From contig JAJEKV010000066.1 in NCBI GenBank assembly GCA_021234155.1, positions 3,165,457-3,229,456 on the forward strand: 64,000 bases of DNA. The letters are read 5' to 3'. This document shows positions 11,265 through 21,249 of the stretch, one piece after another. Position 1 is the stretch's first letter. The number at the start of each line of letters is the position of its first letter. This stretch comes from Isoetes taiwanensis. Lineage: Eukaryota > Streptophyta > Lycopodiopsida > Isoetales > Isoetaceae. Below the pieces are notes generated by a model that was given only the letters and a program-made list of their open reading frames with translations, made no database searches and had not been told where the DNA came from. The translations under genes and the position numbers were made by a program.

Positions 11265-11840
11265 TTACTTACCAAAAAGATTGTCTTCATTGCTCTCAGC
11301 AGAACTTTCCTCGGACGTTGAACTAGTATTCTCATCTTCCATCTCCTCATCCCCCTCCTCCTCTAGCCCCTCGAGCTCCTCCACATATTCCTCCTCCTCC
11401 CCATCCTCTTCCTCATCTTCAAACTCCTCTTCCCCTACCACTTCCGTAGTCCTTCCTCGTCTAGCTATCCTTCTAGTTGATGTTCCTTCCCCTTCTACTA
11501 ACACTTCTACCGCACCCCTTCCGCGTCCCCTTCCCCTTCTAGTTGATACTCCTGGCCACTCTTCCTCTTCCTCTATTGCTCTTCCTCGCCCCCTTCCCCT
11601 TCTACCTCTTCGTCTTTGTGATCCTCTGCGTGACCTTGCAGCAGAAGTACTTGCGGCTGCCATTCTACTCTGGCTCCTAGTTACCCGCTTTGTACTTGTG
11701 CTTTCTTCAAAAAACTTTCTAACCAATTCTCGTTCCTTCTCAGATAATATTTCAGCAGGGGCAGGAGTAATATTTGATGGGTCGGTCCTTGTCAACTCCA
11801 AGGGATTCACCTGCATATAAAAGAATGTATTTCCAACCAT
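11265..11840 (-). CDS. C-terminal exon of the hAT transposase: RG-rich then acidic tail
   Basis: An open frame of 191 codons downstream of the hATC exon on the same strand. From about residue 57 it holds many RGRGR, RRGRGRGRA and STRR stretches. It then turns strongly acidic (EEEFEDEEEDGEEEEYVEEL) and ends SNEDNLFGK before a stop. hAT transposases of the DUF659 group often end in an acidic tail, but a long arginine-glycine block is unusual and could bind nucleic acid. The first residues (MVGNTFFYMQ) overlap a TTTTATATGCAG acceptor-like site, so the true exon likely starts near VNPLEL. The serine-rich frame on the opposite strand (11281-11820) is only its shadow. Confidence 0.6.
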   Translation of the reverse strand: MVGNTFFYMQVNPLELTRTDPSNITPAPAEILSEKERELVRKFFEESTSTKRVTRSQSRMAAASTSAARSRRGSQRRRGRRGRGRGRAIEEEEEWPGVSTRRGRGRGRGAVEVLVEGEGTSTRRIARRGRTTEVVGEEEFEDEEEDGEEEEYVEELEGLEEEGDEEMEDENTSSTSEESSAESNEDNLFGK

Positions 11841-11989
11841 TGATGTGAACTTGAAGAAGTCATATGAAGAGATTGCAACATTAAAAGAATCTATTGAAAA
11901 ACCTTAAAGAGAAATTTCAAAGAATGAAATGAAGTAACTTCAAGAATGTGAAAGAAATTTGAAGAATAAACTAGAATAAAATTAAAGAA

Positions 11990-12158
11990 CCTGTTTTGCT
12001 GATTTTCCCCTTGTCTCAAATTTGTGCATCAATCTTAGATTTTCCCTTATAAAACTAGGCGGCTCTAGTTGAGCAGGTTTTAGTCGGTTTCTTTTTTTGG
12101 TATGCGCCAAAGAGCATCGCCTCCAGTTCCTCTCACATGCACCCGATGAGCAATCCTA
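11990..12158 (-). pseudogene. hATC dimerisation exon of the transposase
   Basis: This exon is too short to stand out as an ORF. One minus-strand frame reads SSGACERNWRRCSLAHTKKR and then NRLKPAQLEPPSFIRENLRL. The CERNW...HTKKRNRL signature is the hallmark of the hAT dimerisation domain and confirms the superfamily independently of the catalytic block. Confidence 0.85.
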
Positions 12159-14347
12159 AAATATTAAGTAAATAGGTGAACATGATACCAAAGTGCATGC
12201 TTTTAAATTATGTCAACAATAAACAAACGTGCAGAATTCATAACAAACTATTACACTAACCTGTGATAGCACTTTCGAAGGGCCAGCCTTTGCAATTCAG
12301 GTGTATGACCTCCAAAATGCTCCCACCATGAAACAGGCTTAAACTTTGATAATTTTCAGTTTGTGCCAAAGGAGACATAAAACATGGATGAAGCATTATT
12401 ACGAAAAGCATCGAACTGTTCCAACAATATAGCACTCGTCCACGTTGAACACTACGCTAATGTACTGTATCATACCTTCCATTAGAGCAGGAGGAACGAT
12501 TGTGCTTCCACGTCTCCATAAAGGATGGAGGAGATGCGCAACAATATGGATTGGTTTTTGAACCATGTCCAACGTTATGTCAAACAAATTCAATACTTGA
12601 CCATATCGGCAAAAGAAAACATAGAATATTTTAAAAGCTAGATTGAAATCAGAATTTTCATACTTATGAGAACAAAAAAATCAGAAATTTCACATACTTG
12701 TAAAGCTACAAATCAGAAATTTTAGATATTGTAAAACTGATAGCCATAGGTCTGAAATAAAAATGTAAGATATTTGTAAAACTGAAAATTCCACTTACTT
12801 GTCACTGTTATCTATATCAGAATTTTGTCCATCCTTTAGCACCTTTTCACACCTGTCCATGAATTCATACAATAGGCCAATAGTGCAACCCTCTATATCA
12901 GTCAAACGTATCTGGCGATAGAGTGGCTCCATTACTTGAACTACAAGGGCAAAGGAAGGAAATGTAGCAGGATCTAGAATATATTTTTTGGACTGTTTTT
13001 GCATCAGCAGTCTTGCTATCATTCAATTATTCCAAAAACCTGAAACTACTGTTTGTTGCAACCTAGCCTCAATTTCAGCAAACGTTGAATCACAATAAAT
13101 ATAACTCAAATCTGGTTTTACTAGGCCTCAACATTGTCAAGTCAGGGCTAAAGTGCCTAAAAATGCTTTTAGCATTCTTCTTCTTCTTGAAAAAAGAGTA
13201 ATTGTATTAGCCTTAGATGCATAGACTTCACCCAATCAAGTTTCCCAATATCCTCCAAAATAAGGTCAAGACAATGAGATGCACAAGGGGTTCTTACGAT
13301 AGTAGGAAACTCCTCTTCAATCAAGTTTCCCATTGACACACAAGTAGAGGCATTGTCGGTAATAATTTGCACCACATTTTCTTTGCCCACTTCAATGATT
13401 GCCTCTTTCATCCTCTCTGCCAACCATGATGCATCGATTCTTAATCCAACCTTGCTACAATCAATGGTCTTCAAGAACATCGCATCCATATGCACTAGAA
13501 GCAAGAATATTTATCAGACCCCTACCATTCACATCCACCCATCCATCGGACATTAGAGTGCAACCATACTTTGGCCAAGTTGCTTTCACATGGTCACACT
13601 TAGTTTTCACATCCCCAAGTGTTTTTTGAGCCTTGAAGTCCTCATTGCAGTGTAAGTAACACCGCTGCAGGTCTCTCCAATTTGTGAAAAGGCTTCTATC
13701 ATCTTAGTCCAGCAAGGCAATTTCAGCAAATTAAAGGAGAGATTTGCCTCCACAAAACATCTCACCTCCATCTCCATTGCATGCTCCATTCTTTGAATAG
13801 TCAAAACACTTCTTCCTTTGTTCAACTTTGTTTGAGCTCTTTTAGGCACTGGTGGACGATCAGATGATGCTGTGGTAGCAGGAGAGGATGCGGCAGGTGA
13901 TTGAGGGAAAACATGAGATGATAGGTCTGTTCCAACATCTTCCATTGCTAAGTCAATATCAGAAGAATCATACACATTAGAATCAGCATCATTTACTTTA
14001 GCTTCTGCCCTAGCTTCCATTCTTTCTTCATCTGTGGCTTGTGCGCATGCTGCCCTACCCTTTCCAGCAATGCCACCTACATGTGCTATCATTCTTGTCT
14101 TCGTCCCTTTGCCTGGTTTTCCACACATCCTACAATTCCATGTCCTATTATCATTGTTAATCTTTACAATATTGGTGCAGAACTTCTTCCAAAGTGGTGA
14201 CTCTTCGCGAGGCATCTTGATTTGAATAATTTAACAAAAAATAGTGTCTGCAAGTAAACATTTACCATTTAAACAAATACGTGGAAGAATACACATAATA
14301 TATAGCATTTCTTAAAAAAATCATAGATGCAACTAGTAAGCTCTAAC

Positions 14348-15268
14348 ATGCTTCTTAATTAACTTTCAAATGCAAGCTTTATTTTTCAAGCAAGGTTATC
14401 CGTTGGAAAGATCAAGACAGGCTCTAAAAATAATACTAGGTACACATTTTTCAAACTCCTATTGTAGGTACGTCAAATATGACAAAATACATTTGCTGGT
14501 CTAATTTTACAGCAGAGTGCAAATATGGAGATAAGTGGAAGAAGCAAGCTCCGTTTTTCAAGCGTGAACATTCGTTGGAAAGCTTAGTAAATGATCTACA
14601 AATTATCTTAGGTGTGCTTTTTCAAAAATCAATGTCTAAATGGGTCAAATATAACAAATCGTATCAGCTCCCAGAACTACATAAAGACTTAAAGATTCCT
14701 TTCTACTTGATAGAAAATGTACATATAGGACTGAAACTGGAAATTGATGTTGAACTAACGGATTCCCTTATCAACTTTACGTGATCAATCAATCAAATTA
14801 AAATGCTTGATGTCTATGTCCATTTTCAGACATTTGCACGCTTTAAGGTCAGCAACCTAGCAAGCTATTTCTTGTATGCTTCTTGAATAACTTTCAAATG
14901 CAAGCTCTATTTTCCAAGAAAGAGCATCCGTTGGAAAGGTCAAGACAAGCTCTAAAAATAATACTAGGTACATATTTTTCAAATTCCTATCGTAGATATG
15001 TCAAATATGACAAAACTCATTTGCTGGTCTAATTTTACAGCAGAGTGCAAATATGGAGATAACTGGAAGAAGCAAGCTCCATTTTTCAAGCATGAACATT
15101 CGTTGGAAAGCTTAGTAAATGATCTACAAATTATCTTAGGCGTGCTTTTTCAAAAATCAATGTCTATATGGGTCAAATATAGCAAATTGTATCAGCTCCC
15201 AGAACTACATAAAGACTTAGAGATTCCTTTCTACTTGAGAGAAAATGTACATGCAGGACTAAAACTAT
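14348..15268. repeat. Two-level tandem repeat in the hAT 5' region
   Basis: 14348-14740 and 14876-15268 are copies offset by 528 bp at roughly 90% identity. Within each copy a shorter unit recurs about 172 bp apart (GCAAGCT...TTTCAAGC...CGTTGGAAAG at 14372 and 14544; again at 14902 and 15072). The 3' edge of the second copy also partly repeats itself (CAGCTCCCAGAACTACATAAAGAC, diverged). Each 528 unit contains an open stretch of about 100 codons (WSNFTAECKYGD, then HSLESLVNDLQIILG), but I consider it repeat DNA rather than a gene. Confidence 0.75.
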
Positions 15269-15329
15269 ATCACCTCCCTGAATTACATGAAGACTTGATC
15301 ACTCCTTTCTACTTGAGAGCCTAAAACTA

Positions 15330-15960
15330 GAAATTAATGTTGATTCTTACCAAGTTTTTGTCAGCAATCTATCCATGACTGTTGCTTATGCCCATTTTCA
15401 AATATTTGCGCTCCTTAAGTGCTGCAAAGCCTGTGCAAAATTTATGTAATCATGAATCAGGTGAAAGGAATAGCATCTAATAAAAATAGGAAGCAATACC
15501 TATGGATTTGAGTTTAATCTTGTATCAGCTGAGCACAAACTCGTGCATTCCATTGATCCTGCATAAGAGGTTAAATGGGTAAGATTAGTCAAGTACGAAT
15601 ATGAAAATGGAAATGAATACAACTGCTCCAACTACAGATTGTCTAAAACATACAAAGTAAATATGACAGAGATGGCAATGGTAAGGACCCAAAATGAGGA
15701 TTTCTGCTCCTAAATGCTCCTCCACGGCAATGAAAATGCTCCTACTGCTTATCAAACGACTGTCTTGAGCTCTAGAATCCTAGATTGGTCGCTCCTTCAA
15801 ACTCTTCAAAATGAGATGTGATCCCACAGCCACCGGATGCATCTAAGATAGTTTTACCAGAGTTTGAGAGATCAAAGATCGGCGTTCCATAAGCCGCCAA
15901 CGTCGACCATGGTCTAGGGCGCCAAAAAAAAAGGTAAAAAAAGGAACAAAAATATTAGTT
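15330..15960. other. hAT 5' leader, non-coding
   Basis: Between the tandem repeat and the right subterminal array. No coding signal. It may hold the transposase promoter and first non-coding exon. Confidence 0.4.
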
Positions 15961-15970
15961 AACACCTTAT

Positions 15971-16020
15971 ACATACGTACGTATGTAACGTACGGTACGG
16001 TACGGTACGTGTTCTAGACT
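15971..16020. repeat. Right subterminal GTAC-rich array of the hAT element
   Basis: TACGTACGTATG and repeated CGGTACGGTACGG, related to the left array at 10231-10292. ACGT/CGTG words continue to 16,100. These are probable transposase-binding sites. Confidence 0.6.
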
Positions 16021-16155
16021 TCACGTACGCGTCCGTTAACGTGCTCAAATTTGTCCAAAAAAAATGCATGATATGGTAACGTGCGTGCATGCGTATGGGT
16101 GCGATACGTTAGGTACGAAAGGCCGGAAATGTACCGCGTCGCGTAACCTACATCG

Positions 16156-16163
16156 GTGATATG
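16156..16163. repeat. Right 8-bp target duplication of the hAT element
   Basis: GTGATATG, identical to 10214-10221. Gypsy coding sequence resumes directly after it. Confidence 0.9.
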
Positions 16164-17880
16164 GCGCCGATCGATCGAGGGCCGGTATGGCTCTCTCTTG
16201 GACCCTTACCTGGCTTCTTGCAATCGCATTCAACGTCTTGATCATTTTTCTGATCCGCTTCCTTCCCTCGGAGATGTTGATGTTCATGCCGCCATGAAGC
16301 AACCCTTGCTTGATGATGCTTTCAGCACCTCTTTTCTTCCACGGCGCAAAATGTCGCTGCTCCTCCCGTCATGCTTCACCTCCGCCTCATCCTTCAGGGA
16401 CCACGTAGGTTGTTCCTCACATTCAAACTCAGACGTGGAAATCGTGGACATTGAAACAATCAACGATCCGCTTAGTCGCTAAACTTCCCATCGACCTATA
16501 AAGCCGCCAGACGGCTGCTCAAGAAATTCAAACACATTTTTTGCTTGGAGCTACAAAGACCTGCGAGGTATCAAAAAGAATTGGGGAACTCACCATTCCT
16601 ACCAAATCGGATGCAAGACCAATCTAGCAACGATGCAGGCTCAACCCAAATTACCGCGACCGCCAAAGGCTGAAATTGACAAACTCTTGGTCAGCCGGCC
16701 CGATTTATGAGGTCAAACATTCGAATGGGTGAGCCCCATCGTCATTGCTCTCAAACACAATGATAAAATCCGCGTTTGCGTGGACTCACAGAAAACTCAA
16801 TCAAGCTTTCTGGAGCGTGATCATTTTCCGCTTCCTTCACTGGACTGTGTTCTTGAAGAAGTTCTTTGGTCATGAGATGTACTCTTTCATGGATCCAGGA
16901 TTCTCGGTACAATCGGATCTCTATCAAGCAAGAGGGTCAACTCAAAACTACCTTCACCACCCCAGGTAAATCACTTTTTTGCCTACAAGGTGGTCCCTTT
17001 GGCTTGTCAAACTCTCCTTCAACCTTTTCAACAGATCATGCTCTCCGCCTTTCAAGACTTTATGAAAGATAAACCTTTTCTTCGGATCTTCCAAGATGAT
17101 TTTTCCGCCTCCTGACTCCATGGATGATCACTTGGACAAATTGGCTTGTCTTTCAAAAATGTGATGAATCGGCATTAGTCTCAATCGAGAAGTGCACTTT
17201 TCTGCGTCACCTCGTGTGTTCCATTGGAGGTCATGTGGTCAAGAAAGAAGGCATCACCACGATCCCGCTAAAATTAGTTGTGTAATCGAAGCTCAAGCAC
17301 CGCCTAATATCAAAGAGACACGCTCCTTCCCCGGTAAGGTAAACTACTATTCCACCTTCATTCTCGGACTTTGCGTACCTATCGTGACCCCATTCATAAA
17401 CTCACGGTGATGAATCCACTTGGGCTTGGAATTCCCAAGCGGAAGCCGCCGGTTGAAGTCATTTTACTCGTGCCCCGGTCCTTGTTCCTCCTCAATGGGA
17501 CAAGCCTTTTCCACGTTCATGTTGATGTCTCGCTTTTTTGCCATTGGTGCTGTTCTCTCTCAAACTTATGATGAAACCACGGATAAACCCATCCGCTATG
17601 CCAGCCGGAACTCAATCTCTTTGGCGCCTTCATTCGCCACGGAGCGAACGAAGCTTTGGGCTTAGTTTTTACGTGGTCCAACGCTTTTCGACATTATTTG
17701 TTGGGTAGCCAGATTAAGTTCTTTGTTGACCATCAAGCTCTTCTTTATTTGATCAACAAAGCCGCCCACGGGAAGAATTGCTCGTTGGATCCTTCTTCCG
17801 CAAGAAAACGCCCTTCGAAATTGTCCATAAAGCGCAAAGTCTCATGTGGTCCCCGATTATCTTTCACGGATCCACACGGA
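16164..17880 (+). pseudogene. pol: gypsy reverse transcriptase and RNase H, frameshifted
   Basis: The pre-RT part reads LLKKFKHIF near 16,515. The RT fingers read SPIVIALKHNDKIRVCVD (about 16,733-16,790), then DHFPLPSLDCVLEE. The palm has the catalytic FQDD at 17089-17100 (LRIFQDDFSAS; F-x-D-D, where gypsy elements usually have F/Y-x-D-D). The thumb/connection follows (IKETRSFPGKVNYYSTFI). RNase H gives PIRYASRNS, then FFVDHQALLYLINKA at 17,720-17,764, then VPDYLSRIHTDDPSTGV. Motifs are in the correct order but spread over all three frames. I count at least eight frame changes. The polypeptide cannot be made, but the domains place the element firmly in Ty3/gypsy. Confidence 0.88.
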
Positions 17881-17949
17881 TGATCCCTCCACGGGTGTTT
17901 CTCGCGACGCTTTCCGGATGCTCAATTATTCTGGTCACGCCACGCCCCA

Positions 17950-19186
17950 TTGGTTTCACAACTTTCAAAGAATATCTTCTCACCGTGCTCTTCCTCCCGC
18001 CGACGCTCTCTCCGAAAAGCCCCTCATCACCGTCCGGTTTCTCGCAGGTCCGCGGACTATACCATGGTTGCAGGCCATTTGTACAAAAGAGGCAAAGACA
18101 TGGTCCTCGCCGTCGTTGTGTCCTCCCCTCATGAGGTGCCCGATATTGTTCGACAAGCCCACGATGGGCTTGATGGTGGTCATTTTAGTGGTGACGCCAC
18201 GGCACGCGTGAAATTCTTTTGGCGGATACTTCTCGCCCACTCTTCAAAGATGCCCACGCTTATGCTTCGCCGCGACGCAGACGCTGGTGGGAAAACCCAC
18301 GGCCCGCGGACTCTTCCATTGACGCCCGCCACGCCACATCCCTTCAGCCGGCAAATGGGGAATGGATTTTGTGGGGCCCATGGACCACCGGCGCGGCACA
18401 CCTGCGTCTGCTATATTCTGGTCATCATGGATTATGCTACCAAATGGGCGAAGCTTGTGCACTTCCTCGACAACACCGCCGCGGCAGACAACCAAAGGTT
18501 CTCTACACGCACATCATCACGCGCTTTTGGGTTGTCCCCTGAAACTTGTTAGTGATCGTGGCGTGTATTTTGTCAACCATACCATTAAGGAGCTGACGGA
18601 TTATCTTCACATCCAACACCGGAAGAGTACACCACCAACAAAACACTCATCACCGTTCTCAAGAAAATTTGTGACGCCACTTCAACCAACGATTGGCGTG
18701 ACAAGTTGCCTCTCTTGTTCTTTGGGCTTACAACACTAGTTTCAAAATCGCCTTGGTCACACTCCCTTCAAACTAGTTTATGGTCAAGAAGCTCTCATGC
18801 CCTTTGAATATATTCTTCCGACTCTCCGTTTCCAACTGGCTACAGCACATAATCCATCTGCTGCACTCAAGGAAAGGGTTTATCAATTGGAACAGTTGGA
18901 TGAACTTCTATTGATGCTTACATTAGCGGTTCTTCATGGCCAACAATTGCGTAAATCATTGCATGACAAACGACTTAAGACAAAAACATTCAAAGAAGGA
19001 GATTTGGTTCTTCTTTATGATTCCCAATTACAAAAATTTTTCCGCAAGTTAAAGTTTCATGGCTTGGTCCTTATCAAATTGTTCAAGTAGTGCAACCCGG
19101 CGTTTTTTAAGCCGGGGCGAATTAGATGGCACTCCATTACCTACACTTTCGTTAATGGCTTTAAAAACAATTTCATACAACCGTAA
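17950..19186 (+). pseudogene. gypsy integrase, frameshifted
   Basis: The integrase would insert the cDNA. The N-terminal part reads EVPDIVRQAHDGLDGGHFSG (zinc-binding histidines), but the CxxC half is garbled near 18,260. The catalytic core begins MDFVGPMDHRRGTP near 18,362, giving the first Asp, and LKLVSDRGVYFVNHTI near 18,545, giving the second Asp. The HPQANGQ..E block that would hold the catalytic Glu is replaced by KSTPPTKHSSPFSRKF, so it is mutated or deleted. The C-terminal part (about 18,797-19,090) contains KTFKEGDLVLLYDSQLQKF, the usual GDLVLLYD strand. Pol ends near 19,186 (NGFKNNFIQP then stop). No chromodomain is seen. Confidence 0.85.
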
Positions 19187-19368
19187 GTGATAATCATCCA
19201 CCGGATGCTGTTTTCGCATTAATGCACACAAATGATAGTGACTAACAAGCGGCATATTTATATTATAGAGGTGAAATTTTTACAAAATGTGAGCAGAGCC
19301 CATCTATTTCCGCTATGGGCGAGCCCTATTTACAAAAATGGGCTGAGAGCCCCATTATCTACTAAGTC

Positions 19369-19812
19369 CTAAGGAGAAAACCCCTCTACCAGGTTTGGAG
19401 CGCAGGTGATACGCCAGGATGTGGTAGTAATGCCTTTCGGTCGGTCCCAAAGACAGTGCGGAATCACCTCCATCCCGTTGGTGTGGGGATCGGCATGCTC
19501 AGCCATCCCGGCACACCACCCGTCCATGGCAATGCCACGGTTGTGGCACCGCCAGAGGTCCAAGCAGTCCATCTTGCATGTAATCCACTCCAGGCAATTA
19601 GACGGCATAGTGCACTTGTCGTGCGACCCGGCCAGCCAGATATACCGAAAGCCATCGGGTGTCTCAAATTTTCCACCATCGTTCATCTTATATATAGCCA
19701 ACCGCAGGACCTCCCCATGCGACGTGGACCAATCAGAAATTTCGCCAACGTCTTTGCAATGCAAGGCTGTTTCTAAATGGGGAATCTTTTTCTCCGCCGC
19801 ATATCTAGCCAT
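19369..19812 (-). CDS. Antisense accessory ORF of the gypsy element, 147 aa, unknown
   Basis: A clean open frame on the strand opposite to pol, between the integrase end and the 3' LTR. It starts MARYAAEKKIPHLETALHCK and ends NLVEGFSP before TAG. It has six cysteines and nine tryptophans, many in the middle (CLEWITCKMDCLDLWRCHN), and no signal peptide or membrane segment. I do not recognise a domain. Antisense extra ORFs between integrase and 3' LTR are known from several plant gypsy lineages, but their functions are unknown. In contrast to the broken pol genes around it, this frame is intact, which could mean selection or chance. The sense strand over the same interval is also open (19406-19840), so which strand codes, if either, is uncertain. 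Confidence 0.45.
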   Translation of the reverse strand: MARYAAEKKIPHLETALHCKDVGEISDWSTSHGEVLRLAIYKMNDGGKFETPDGFRYIWLAGSHDKCTMPSNCLEWITCKMDCLDLWRCHNRGIAMDGWCAGMAEHADPHTNGMEVIPHCLWDRPKGITTTSWRITCAPNLVEGFSP

Positions 19813-20260
19813 GGTACCTTTCCCGACACCTTCGTTTTAATGATATCCCACTTCGGTTACCCGGCGTTAAATGACATCTTTCTTTTCACGCGCGTTGAAC
19901 ATTAATGTCGTCGCCTTTTCGCTTGATTGTCACATCCGATCATTCTCTTTACGCCTCATCTCCACCGCGTTCCTTGCTTCTCCCTTCTGATTTGGGGACT
20001 TAGCCAAAATTTTGCCTCCCCATAGCCTGCCATGACGCATACACCGCATCATCACCGATTGCGGTTAAGCCCTCATCATGCCCCTTAGCTTACACTTGCG
20101 GCCCTAAAACCTTTTAGCCTATCTGCGCCTTCGGGTCTTACGTTCTCGCTTCCCGCCTTCTCGGTGCCCGGTTCATTCGACGCCTTCGGCGGCTCTTATT
20201 TGCGACCCAAATATCCTACACTTCAAGCTTACGCCCAAGTGATGCTCATCTTTTAAGTAC

Positions 20261-21237
20261 GTGGTCTTTCTCGACGCCCACCTTCGCGAGGCTCTTGTTG
20301 GTCGAGAAGGGGAAGTAGCGAACGCCCGGAAGCTTCTGAATTCGCACATGGAGCTCCGGCTCCAAATGCGAGCAATTGAAGCGGTTTATAAACCCATCGC
20401 CGTCAACGGCCGGAAGGACTTGCTACGGTGGTCGATGGCACCACCATTTTGCTCACATAACCTTTGATTTCTCGAGGTATTCCGTATTTCCCTTGCAAAA
20501 CCTTTCAGATCTTGGGCTTTCTACGGACATGGGCGTCCACTCGGTTCGGTGCTCCTCCTTATCAAGCAAACCAGCATCGCCTCACCAATATTGCAAAGTC
20601 ACATGACACTTTTGTGAAGTTTCTGTGGCGCAAATTGCTTGGGTATTCTATCAAGAACACCCATATCAATAAGCCATTCTATAATATGGTGATCACTACC
20701 ATCCGCTCCAATCTCCATATTGATTGGCCCCAGATATTATTCTACCGCCTCCTTCATGAAGTCGACCGCATTCGGGCTGCCCCCTCCTCTGGACATGAAG
20801 CCTCAGTGGGTGGCCATCTTCAGGCACTCATCCGTCATTATCTTCCTGTTCCTGAGACCCCTTCCACTTCTCATGCCTCCACTCAGCAGTCTCTGCATTC
20901 CCAGCGTCAAAACCAACAGGCTGTACCTTCACGCCAGACTTCCCCTGGTCATGTTCAACACCAGACCACGCATGTCACTGTCTCCTCTTCATCCACTGAA
21001 GCCACGCCTTCCACTTCCCATCATGTCTCCCAACAATCTTTATTACCAGTAGAACAGGCCCAAGACCTCCAAATCCTCGCCCGGCTTCTATACCAATTCC
21101 AAATAGGGATGTTCAAGCCGCCACTGGAGTTACAAGCATCACAGGGCGCTCTCATGAATGGTGTTCAGCGCCCCTGGCGACTTTCGGATGCGCTTCACCG
21201 AGACCTTCAAGCCGCCACCGCACAAATTCAAAACTGA
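20261..21237 (+). CDS. Sense accessory ORF region of the gypsy element, unknown
   Basis: The longest open frame is 20464-21237 (257 aa). The first half is globular (FVKFLWRKLLGYSIKNTHIN, then LFYRLLHEVDRI). The second half is rich in Ser/Gln/Thr/Pro (SRQTSPGHVQHQTTHVTVSS) and ends in a short helical part (LLYQFQIGMF). Upstream, in another frame at 20261-20467, VFLDAHLREALVGREGEVAN looks like the same protein's start. The globular part faintly resembles the plant 'transposon protein' domain that often accompanies gypsy elements, but the match is weak. It probably belongs to the same 4-kb module as the antisense ORF. Confidence 0.4.
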
Positions 21238-21249
21238 GGCCACACTTCA

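Larger units (their letters stand above)
11265..14215 (-). pseudogene. hAT transposase, multi-exon, frameshifted
   Basis: The enzyme would cut and paste the element. Start at 14215 (MPREESPLWKKF). A BED-type zinc finger follows (WNCRMCGKPGKGTKTRMIAH). DUF659 begins after a low-complexity linker. At about 13,612 one G appears lost: LKKHLG runs into a stop, whereas the next frame gives DVKTKCDHVKATWPKYGCTL then MSDGWVDVNGRGLINILAS. A second frame change near 13,495 leads to MFLKTIDCSKVG and VVQIITDNASTCVSMGNLI then TPCASHCLDLILEDIGKL, the conserved catalytic-domain block with its D and CxxH motifs. Further pieces are at 13022-12795 and 12593-12399 (PIHIVAHLLHPLWR). The hATC block at 12158-11990 carries CERNWRRCSLAHTKKRNRL. 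Introns probably separate these. The two frameshifts make it inactive as read. Confidence 0.85.
10222..16155 (-). mobile_element. hAT DNA transposon, 5.9 kb, nested in the gypsy element
   Basis: It is bounded by the perfect 8-bp duplication GTGATATG. Ends are CAGTGTTG on the left and, read inward from the right, CGATGTAG: a weak terminal inverted repeat of about 5 matches in 8. Both subterminal regions are packed with GTAC/CGTAC words. Inside, on the minus strand, is a transposase of the BED / DUF659 / hATC type, with frameshifts. A tandem repeat fills the transposase 5' side (14.35-15.3 kb). The element inserted after the gypsy element did. Confidence 0.9.

Noticed and set aside
11281-11820. 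179-codon serine-rich frame on the plus strand
   Set aside because: It is the shadow of the RG/acidic transposase exon on the other strand: Ser and Pro/Leu codons mirror GAG/GAA and CGN codons.
14479-15324. Paired ~100-codon frames resembling duplicated proteins (WSNFTAECKYGD)
   Set aside because: They are the two copies of a tandem repeat with further internal repeats, and lack start context, splice sites or a family match.
17980-18495. Minus-strand frames of 73-86 codons over the gypsy integrase
   Set aside because: Shadows of integrase coding sequence, which is read on the plus strand with recognised motifs.
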